Notes under the pieces: model-generated | Seen by the model: only the letters and a program-made list of their open reading frames with translations | What the model was told of the DNA's origin: nothing | Database searches by the model: none | NCBI GenBank assembly: GCA_964554215.1 | Contig: CAZKND010000020.1 | Location: 1-21,806 of the forward strand | Length of the DNA stretch: 21,806 bases | Direction of reading: 5' to 3' | Source: CAYLJV01 sp964554215 | GTDB lineage: Archaea; Hadarchaeota; Hadarchaeia; Hadarchaeales; JAGGTB01 | Shown: one piece after another, positions 16,253 to 21,806 of the stretch | How positions within the stretch are numbered: position 1 is the stretch's first letter | Layout: every line of letters starts with the position of its first letter | Translations under genes and position numbers: made by a program

Positions 16253-16378
16253 TCTTTACAGCTCCCATTCATTTCAGAACTCCTTTCCTATTAATGTTAA
16301 TTTACATAACCCTCTTTAATTTCAAAAACCTTTTCTTAGAAAAACGAAATATAGAGTTGGAAGAAGAGGATTCAAAAT
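16253..16378. promoter_or_regulatory. Divergent carB / purB promoter region
   Basis: 126 bases separating the pyrimidine/arginine and purine operons. For carB (minus strand) a TATA-like GTAAATTAAC lies at about 16296-16305. The inverted repeat ATTAA-TG-TTAAT (16290-16301) overlaps it. Further down, a strong AGGAG (16280-16284) precedes ATG codons at 16272 and 16268 that open short frames overlapping carB. For purB (plus strand) AAATATA at 16348-16354 is a possible TATA box, and GAGG (16366-16369) is a ribosome site 9 bases before its ATG. Confidence 0.5.
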
Positions 16379-17797
16379 ATGCCGGAAGAAGAATTTGGTT
16401 ACGGAACATTCCTATCCCCATTTACTTGGAGATACGGCAGTCAAGAAATGAGAGAAATATTTTCAGAAATTCAATACCGAACAATTTGGAGAGAAATGTG
16501 GACTTCCCTAGCAGAAGCACAATCAGAATACGGACTCGTATCAGACGAAGAACTTGAAGAACTGAAGAAAAAATCAGGCGAAGAACACATCGACCTAGAA
16601 AGAGCCCATGAAATAGAAGAGGAGATAAGCCACGACCTAATGGCAGAAGTAAAAACATACGCTGAACAGGTCGAGAAAGGCGGAGGAAAAATCCATCTCG
16701 GAGCAACCTCAATGGACATCGAAGATAATGCAGATGTCTTGAGAATTAAAAGAGGTCTAAACATCATTAAAGAAAAACTGCTCAAATGCTTAGAACATTA
16801 TTCAGAACTAATAGAGGAACATAACGACACACCTTCAATGGGATGGACACACCTACAACCAGCAGAACCAACCACGCTAGGATATAGGTTTGCAAACTAT
16901 GCCCAAGACCTAGTTCTAGATATAAAGGCCGTAGACAACTTGTTAGAGGACTTCGTAAAAGGCAAAGGGATTAAAGGAGCAGTCGGAACTTCAGCAAGTT
17001 ATGAGAGGATTTTAGACGAAAAAGGTAGCTCCTCAGAGATGGAAGAAAAAGTAATGGATAAAATAGGCTTAGACTACTTCCCCGTATCAACTCAAACTTA
17101 TCCCAGAAAACTAGAATTTCACGTTCTATCAGCCTTAGCAAGCATCGGACAAAGCGCGTATAAATTCGCACTGGACCTCCGTCATCTACAATCCCCTCCA
17201 TACGGAGAATTATCCGAACCTCAAAAAGAAAAACAGGTCGGATCCTCAGCAATGCCCTTCAAGAAAAATCCAATACTTTCAGAAAGAGTCTGTTCCCTAT
17301 CCAGATACGCATCAACTCTACCTCAAGTAGCTTGGGAAAACTCCTCTCAAACAATCTTGGAAAGGACACTGGACGATTCAGCAAACAGAAGAGTGATAAT
17401 ACCGGAAAGTTTCTTGGCTATAGATGAGATACTAAATCTTTACCAAAAACTACTGTCCGGACTGGAGATATATCCAAAAATGGTTAATAAAAACCTTCAA
17501 AAATTCGGACCATTCTCCGGAACAGAAGCTATCTTAATGAAACTAGTAGAGAAAGGCGAAAGTAGACAGGATATGCACGAAGAGCTTAGAGTCCTATCTC
17601 AAAAAGCATGGGGGGAAGTTATGGAAGGAGACGAAAATCCCTTGCCTGAACTGCTAAAACAACACGAAGTGATCGGAAACAATCTAGAAGACGAGGAGAT
17701 TGATAGGTTGCTAAATCCGGAAGAACACGTAGGTAACGTCCCCCAAAAGTGTAAAGAATTCCTCGAAAACACTGTAAATCCTATAATTTCAGAATAA
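16379..17797 (+). CDS. purB: Adenylosuccinate lyase
   Basis: Fumarase/aspartase-superfamily enzyme releasing fumarate from SAICAR and from adenylosuccinate, so it acts twice in AMP synthesis. 472 residues. The mobile signature loop GSSAMPFKKNPILSE carries the catalytic serine; GWTHLQPAEPTT supplies the active-site histidine; LGATSMDIEDNAD is the substrate-binding TS(x)D region; and HDLMAEV precedes it. The N terminus FLSPFTWRYGS is the usual start of this long PurB subgroup, supporting ATG 16379 with GAGG 9 bases upstream. First gene of purB-folD-purN-purM, with folD 14 bases downstream. The stop is TAA. Confidence 0.96.
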   Translation: MPEEEFGYGTFLSPFTWRYGSQEMREIFSEIQYRTIWREMWTSLAEAQSEYGLVSDEELEELKKKSGEEHIDLERAHEIEEEISHDLMAEVKTYAEQVEKGGGKIHLGATSMDIEDNADVLRIKRGLNIIKEKLLKCLEHYSELIEEHNDTPSMGWTHLQPAEPTTLGYRFANYAQDLVLDIKAVDNLLEDFVKGKGIKGAVGTSASYERILDEKGSSSEMEEKVMDKIGLDYFPVSTQTYPRKLEFHVLSALASIGQSAYKFALDLRHLQSPPYGELSEPQKEKQVGSSAMPFKKNPILSERVCSLSRYASTLPQVAWENSSQTILERTLDDSANRRVIIPESFLAIDEILNLYQKLLSGLEIYPKMVNKNLQKFGPFSGTEAILMKLVEKGESRQDMHEELRVLSQKAWGEVMEGDENPLPELLKQHEVIGNNLEDEEIDRLLNPEEHVGNVPQKCKEFLENTVNPIISE

Positions 17798-17811
17798 AAT
17801 CAATCATTCTC

Positions 17812-18654
17812 ATGACCGAATTATTAGATGGAAAAAAGCTAGCGGAAAAGATCAAAGGAAATATTTCTAAAGAAATAGAAAACTCAGATATCGACCCTAC
17901 ATTAGCAGCCGTGTTGATAGGTGACAATCCCTCTTCAAAGAAATATCTTGAGTTGAAAGATAAAGACTGTTCCGAAGTCGGAATTAACTTTGAAAATTTC
18001 AAACTCCCATCCGACGCTTCAATTTCAGAAGTCAAAGACCTATTAGAGGACTTAAACCAAGACTCGAAAATTGACGGAATCATAGTTCAACTCCCCGCTC
18101 CAGACCATCTTAATCAAAAAGAGATAATCAAAACCATCTCTCCAAAAAAAGACGTTGACGGACTAAACCCATACAACGTAGGGAAACTATGGACTGGAAA
18201 CTACCAACTCAACGACGACCTAATCCCCTGCACTCCAAAAGGAATAATGAAATTTTTTGACGAATACAACATAGATCTCAACGGAAAAGAAACTGTCATA
18301 ATCAACAGAACAAATCTAGTTGGAAACCCTCTCGCCAAATTGATGCTGGATAAAAACTCCACGGTGACGGTTTGCCATTCCAGAACAAAAAACATCGAAA
18401 ATAAAGCGAAGAACGCGGAAATATTAATAACAGCAGTCGGCAACAGGCCGGAATTCGTCGTCACCGAAGACATGGTGCAAAAAGAAGCTATAGTCGTTGA
18501 TGTAGGAATGAACTATTCAAATGGAAATCTAAAAGGCGACGTCAACTTCGATGAAGTCAAACAAAAATGCTCATACATAACGCCCGTACCCGGTGGAGTA
18601 GGGCCTATGACAAGAGTAATCCTTTTAGAAAACGTACTAATTGCAAGCAAATAA
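17812..18654 (+). CDS. folD: Methylene-THF dehydrogenase / methenyl-THF cyclohydrolase
   Basis: Bifunctional cytosolic enzyme that turns 5,10-methylene-THF into 10-formyl-THF, the formyl donor used by the next gene's product, PurN. 280 residues, normal for FolD. The catalytic lysine Lys49 follows Tyr45 (YLELK, the YxxxK motif); DGIIVQLPAPDH and DVDGLNPYNVG are the substrate strands; VIINRTNLVGNPLA is the NAD(P)-binding loop; and PVPGGVGPMT is the C-terminal signature. Its presence in a purine operon indicates tetrahydrofolate-based C1 supply rather than formate-dependent PurP/PurT-type steps. ATG at 17812 has no clear ribosome site. The stop is TAA. Confidence 0.97.
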   Translation: MTELLDGKKLAEKIKGNISKEIENSDIDPTLAAVLIGDNPSSKKYLELKDKDCSEVGINFENFKLPSDASISEVKDLLEDLNQDSKIDGIIVQLPAPDHLNQKEIIKTISPKKDVDGLNPYNVGKLWTGNYQLNDDLIPCTPKGIMKFFDEYNIDLNGKETVIINRTNLVGNPLAKLMLDKNSTVTVCHSRTKNIENKAKNAEILITAVGNRPEFVVTEDMVQKEAIVVDVGMNYSNGNLKGDVNFDEVKQKCSYITPVPGGVGPMTRVILLENVLIASK

Positions 18655-18673
18655 AATCTATTCGGGTGATACC

Positions 18674-19396
18674 TTGGTCAAAGAAAAATTAGGAATCTTA
18701 GCATCCGGAAGAGGTTCAAATTTCCAAGCCATTATGGAACATATAGACTTCAATATTCTAGAAGACGTCGAAGCTGAAGTTCTAATCTCAGACAATCCCG
18801 ATGCTCGAGCTCTAGAAGTAGCTGACCGATTCGAAATATCCAAAAAAGCCATACCTCCTAAAAATTATGATGGGAGGAAAAGTTTTGAGAAAAAAGTCCA
18901 CGAGGTCCTGAAAGAAAACAATGTCTCCTTAGTTATCTTAGCAGGTTTTATGCGTATAATCAGTCCCTATCTGGTTGGAAAATACAGAAACAGGATTATG
19001 AACATCCATCCATCATTACTTCCTTCTTTCCCAGGTCTGGAATCTCAAAAGAAAGCCCTTGATTACGGAGTGAAAGTTTCAGGATGTACCATTCACTACA
19101 CTACAGAGGAAATCGATTCCGGACCCATAATCTTGCAAAAACCCGTCCCTGTAAAAGAGGGGGACGAGGAGAAGGACTTATCTAAAAGAACTCTGATCTT
19201 CGAACACAGACTATATTCAAAAGCCATCCAATTACACGTCGACGAAAGACTATCAATAGAAGATGGACGGGTTATAATAGATTACAGTGACAATTGGGAA
19301 AAGGATTGGAACAAGCGCCAAGAAAAGTTCATCGAACATCAGAAAAAGTCCTGGAAAAAAGAAATTTTTGAAGAGGCCCAAAAACATGCCTACTAA
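18674..19396 (+). CDS. purN: Phosphoribosylglycinamide formyltransferase (10-formyl-THF dependent)
   Basis: Transfers a formyl group from 10-formyl-THF to GAR in purine synthesis. 240 residues from TTG 18674; GGTGAT at 18665-18670 directly precedes it, and VKEKLGILASGRGSNFQAI is the expected N terminus. An ATG at 18641 lies inside folD and would add an unconserved extension. Catalytic Asn110 and His112 are in NIHPSLLPSFPG, and Asp148 in TEEIDSGPII. The C terminus is about 35 residues longer than typical PurN and is rich in Lys, Glu and Trp (DNWEKDWNKRQEKF). It overlaps purM by 11 bases. The stop is TAA. Confidence 0.95.
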   Translation: MVKEKLGILASGRGSNFQAIMEHIDFNILEDVEAEVLISDNPDARALEVADRFEISKKAIPPKNYDGRKSFEKKVHEVLKENNVSLVILAGFMRIISPYLVGKYRNRIMNIHPSLLPSFPGLESQKKALDYGVKVSGCTIHYTTEEIDSGPIILQKPVPVKEGDEEKDLSKRTLIFEHRLYSKAIQLHVDERLSIEDGRVIIDYSDNWEKDWNKRQEKFIEHQKKSWKKEIFEEAQKHAY

Positions 19397-20537
19397 ATAT
19401 GAAGAAGTTGGAGTCGATGCTCAAAAAGAAGGCATAGAAGTTTTCAAATCAACTATTGACAACTTATTCCCAGAAGCGTTCTGCACCGTAGGACAGGACC
19501 CCAGCAATGAAGACATGGGTATACTTCTTCACTCCGACGGGGCCGGAAGCAAACCAGTGCAGAACTATCTTCACTGGCAAGAAACGGACGATCTCAAATG
19601 GTTCGAAACTATAGGTCAAGACGTTTTAGCGATGAATATCGATGATCTTATCTCAGTAGGAGGGAAACCGGTCAGTTTTGTGGATTACATTGCTATGAAT
19701 CCGACTCCATTTCCCAAAAAAGAAGTTTTAGGAGCTATAAATAAAGGGTTCGATAAAAATCTCAAGCTTCTGAAGGAATACGGTATGGACATCTCTTTCC
19801 TAGGTGGGGAGACTGCCGATTTACCGGATCAGCTGAAAACTATCGATGTATCAGGAACCATTCATGGCAGGGTAAAGATATCCGAAGCTATCACAGGGAA
19901 AAACATCGAACCAGGAGACAAAATTGTCGGTTTGAGAAGCGGAGGAAAAACGGAATACGAAGAAAAGAAGAACAGCGGAATAATGTGCAATGGGATTACT
20001 CTGGCAAGGCACTAGTTGATGAAAAAAGAGTACGAAGAGAAATATCCCGAAATAAAAGGCCCAAAAAAGGGTTACTATGGAAGTTTCTCCTTCGATAATT
20101 ATCAGGACGATTTAGAAATGACAGTGGGAGAAGCTATAACTTCACCAACTCGATTCTTTGCGCCTGTAATTTGGAAAGTTCTTGAAAAACATAGAGAGAA
20201 GATTACGGGAATGGTTCACAATACTGGCGGAGGACAATCGAAATCTCTCGGACTTGGAAGCGAAATTCATTACGTTAAAAACGACCCTATCCAACCAGAT
20301 CCAATCTTCCACCTGATCAAGAACGAATCTGGGGAAAGCTGGAGAGCCATGTATGAAGACTATAACATGGGGACCGGTTTTGAAATAATGGCGAAGCCCG
20401 AAGTCGCTGATAATATTGTTGAGATAGCCGAAAACTTTGGCATGGGGGCAAAAATAATCGGCGAATGTGAGAAAAGAGAAGAAGGAAACAAAGTCAGCGT
20501 TAACACAGAGTTCGGAAAATTTGAATACGAAGAATAA
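19386..20537 (+). CDS. purM: Phosphoribosylformylglycinamidine cyclo-ligase interrupted by in-frame TAG
   Basis: AIR synthetase, ATP-dependent ring closure of FGAM, of the long (about 385-residue) subgroup also seen in Bacteroidetes. Motifs: SDGAGSKPVQNY (the phosphate/ATP glycine-rich segment), ETIGQDVLAMNIDDLISVGG, LGGETADLPDQ, GITLARH, SPTRFFAPV, GMVHNTGGGQSK, and a C-terminal TEFGKFEYEE ending. Codon 210 is TAG (20013-20015), immediately after GITLARH; the same frame continues LMKKEYEEKYPE and stays conserved for 173 more codons to TAA at 20535-20537. The break lies inside the C-terminal half, not at a domain boundary, so two separate subunits are unlikely. Options are pyrrolysine or near-cognate readthrough, a fresh nonsense mutation, or a sequencing error. 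The start is ATG 19386 with GAGG upstream. Confidence 0.9.
20013..20015 (+). other. In-frame TAG codon inside purM
   Basis: TAG at codon 210 of purM between GITLARH and LMKKEYEEK. In homologues I recall, this position is variable (for example Asp or Cys after ARH), so an unusual residue could be tolerated. A TTG and an ATG follow directly (20016, 20019), giving possible re-initiation points, but no ribosome site lies ahead of them. Confidence 0.9.
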
Positions 20538-20539
20538 TC

Positions 20540-20549
20540 TTTTTTTTTT
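20540..20549 (+). terminator. Oligo-T terminator after purM
   Basis: Ten consecutive T residues beginning three bases after the purM TAA, in the 28-base gap between convergent purM and purD. Archaeal RNA polymerase commonly terminates at such T runs without a hairpin, so this is a good end for purB-folD-purN-purM. Confidence 0.6.
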
Positions 20550-20565
20550 CAAAAATCTCAGATAT

Positions 20566-21806
20566 TTACTGAGCTATATCCTCTCTATAATCCATATAGC
20601 TAAAGTAAACTCCACCATCTTCACCTTGGATATCTGAATAGGTCTTCTCTATAGCTTTCTTTTTTTCTTCATTATTATTGACAAAAGTTAGGACCCTCCC
20701 TCCTCGACTTCTCATATATCCTTGGTGCAAATCTGTTCCGTTATGATAAACAATGCCATCAATATGTTCGCTTATCCCCTCTTCACCAACCCGCTCGTTT
20801 TCTTGCCCCCTCAAAAATATAGGCTGTTTGCTGTAATACTCGCCGGGATATCCTGCATAGCCCTCAACGGGTTTCCCATCCTCCCAAGGTCTGCCGCTGA
20901 ACACACATACAGCGACGTAATAATCAGAACTCCAGTCCAAACTCTCATTCTCTAAATCTTGACGAACTACTGAACTGTAAACATCGTAAATATCTGATTC
21001 CAATCGGGGCAATCGAGCTTGGGCCTCCGGGTCTCCATCTCGAACATTGATTTCCAACACGTAGGGTTGTTTTTCTCCATCTTCTTCCATAATCATCAAA
21101 ACGAAATGCAGGATTCCTTGATAATCCTCATCCAAATTATCAACTGTAGGTCTTGCGATTTGTTCCATTATCTTTTCTGTTAACTCGTCACCCTCTTCTT
21201 CAGGAGAATAAGCTCCTAACCCACCTGTGTTAGGATTTATCCCATCGAAATATTTATCTATAAAAGAATGATTAGGATCTGCATATCTTCTTTTGTAATC
21301 TTTAGCTGTTCCAAAAGGCTTAATCGTCTCGCCATCGGTGATAGCAAAGAAGGAAGTTTCTATCCCATCCAATCTTTCCTCAACTTCAATCCTTTCCCCT
21401 GCTCCATCGTACTCTTCATTGAACTCTTCACCGCTAATCTTTTCAATCGCTGACAAGCTCTCTTCCAAGCTGTCACAGACAAAAGCACCTTTGCCCGCCG
21501 CAATTCCATCCGCCTTTGGCACCAAATCTTTTTCCGAATTCTCTTCGTAGAAATTTTTAGCCCATTCTTTAGCCTCTTCGGCATCTTCAAAATTTTCATA
21601 TTCCGGGACTGGAACCCCTATAGAATCTAGATAATCTTTTGCATCACACTTACTCGTTTCCAAAAACGCTGCTTCTTTAGTTGGACCCATTATCGGAACG
21701 TCCGTATTTTTCCTAAACTCATTCACAATCCCTGCAGAGATCCACCCCTCCGGGCCGGGAACGGCTAAATCTATTTCCAAGTCTTCAGCTTTTTCAATTA
21801 TCTCAT
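20566..21806 (-). CDS. purD: Phosphoribosylamine-glycine ligase, 5' end beyond window
   Basis: ATP-grasp enzyme making GAR from phosphoribosylamine and glycine, the step before PurN. About 412 residues are visible; reading continues past the right edge (EIIEKAED before MEIDLAVPGPEGW), so the Met at 21780 is internal and roughly 60-70 N-terminal residues are missing. Motifs: LAVPGPEGWISAGIV, GPTKEAAFLETSK, VPKADGIAAGKGAFVC (ATP-grasp glycine loop), GGLGAYSPEEE, and LEINVRDGDPEAQARLPRL, where families usually have VRFGDPE. The C-terminal part (YAGYPGEY, YHNGTDLHQGYMRSRGGRVLTFV) is typical. It converges on purM, so it belongs to a different transcript than purB-folD-purN-purM. The stop is TAA. 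Confidence 0.95.
   Translation of the reverse strand, partial: EIIEKAEDLEIDLAVPGPEGWISAGIVNEFRKNTDVPIMGPTKEAAFLETSKCDAKDYLDSIGVPVPEYENFEDAEEAKEWAKNFYEENSEKDLVPKADGIAAGKGAFVCDSLEESLSAIEKISGEEFNEEYDGAGERIEVEERLDGIETSFFAITDGETIKPFGTAKDYKRRYADPNHSFIDKYFDGINPNTGGLGAYSPEEEGDELTEKIMEQIARPTVDNLDEDYQGILHFVLMIMEEDGEKQPYVLEINVRDGDPEAQARLPRLESDIYDVYSSVVRQDLENESLDWSSDYYVAVCVFSGRPWEDGKPVEGYAGYPGEYYSKQPIFLRGQENERVGEEGISEHIDGIVYHNGTDLHQGYMRSRGGRVLTFVNNNEEKKKAIEKTYSDIQGEDGGVYFSYMDYREDIAQ

Noticed and set aside
19386..20537. purM as two separate genes encoding a split enzyme
   Set aside because: The TAG falls inside the C-terminal half rather than between domains, the frame is unchanged, and no ribosome site precedes the TTG/ATG that follow.
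1..21806. tRNA, rRNA, CRISPR array, insertion sequence or prophage
   Set aside because: All gaps between genes are under about 160 bases and none holds a cloverleaf, spaced repeats, transposase or terminal inverted repeats.

Overview
The window is a gene-dense stretch of an archaeal chromosome, about 60% A+T by eye. All gene-free gaps are short, the longest being about 160 bases between the lrp-type gene and trkA. Archaeal origin is supported by TATA-like boxes about 25 bases before likely transcript starts, GGTGAT/GGAGG-type ribosome sites, an archaeal-type Ogg2 glycosylase, a primase-small-subunit relative, a zinc-ribbon threonine synthase, a phosphoglycerate-mutase-like homoserine kinase candidate and an Lrp-RCK_C fusion. 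Nearly all proteins are strongly acidic, which suggests a salt-in halophile. An uncultured halophilic euryarchaeal lineage (for example Methanonatronarchaeia-like or MSBL1-like) is my inference. A run of 10 Ns at 4258-4267 marks a scaffold gap.

Layout: 1-5485 (minus strand) is an amino-acid block: apgM-like homoserine kinase candidate, ACT-domain regulator, homoserine dehydrogenase, threonine synthase and serine hydroxymethyltransferase. Together they cover homoserine to threonine plus serine/glycine/C1 interconversion. 5570-7050 holds a DNA-repair pair: an Ogg2-type 8-oxoguanine glycosylase and a divergent primase-small-subunit homologue whose catalytic DxD appears to be lost. 7149-8585 is a metalloid-resistance-like operon: ArsR regulator with CxC site, small CxxC thioredoxin-like protein and PF03773 (ArsP-type) permease, preceded by a perfect 10+10 bp inverted repeat. 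8659-10248 holds a divergent pair, an Lrp/AsnC-RCK_C fusion and a TrkA K+-channel regulator. 10275-11887 carries a CFI-box-CTERM protein and a NIF3-family protein.

11952-21806 is a nucleotide-synthesis block. carB and carA (carbamoyl phosphate for pyrimidines and arginine) run left on the minus strand. purB, folD, purN and purM run right on the plus strand from a shared 126-base divergent promoter region. purD converges from the right edge and is cut by it. FolD and PurN, with GlyA, imply folate-type formyl-C1 supply to purines.

The most interesting signal is an in-frame TAG at codon 210 of purM. Reading frame and family conservation continue intact on both sides. Pyrrolysine insertion or other readthrough, a very recent nonsense mutation, and a base-call error all fit. 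No pyl gene is visible here, and TAG is apparently also used as a real stop by at least one gene in the window.
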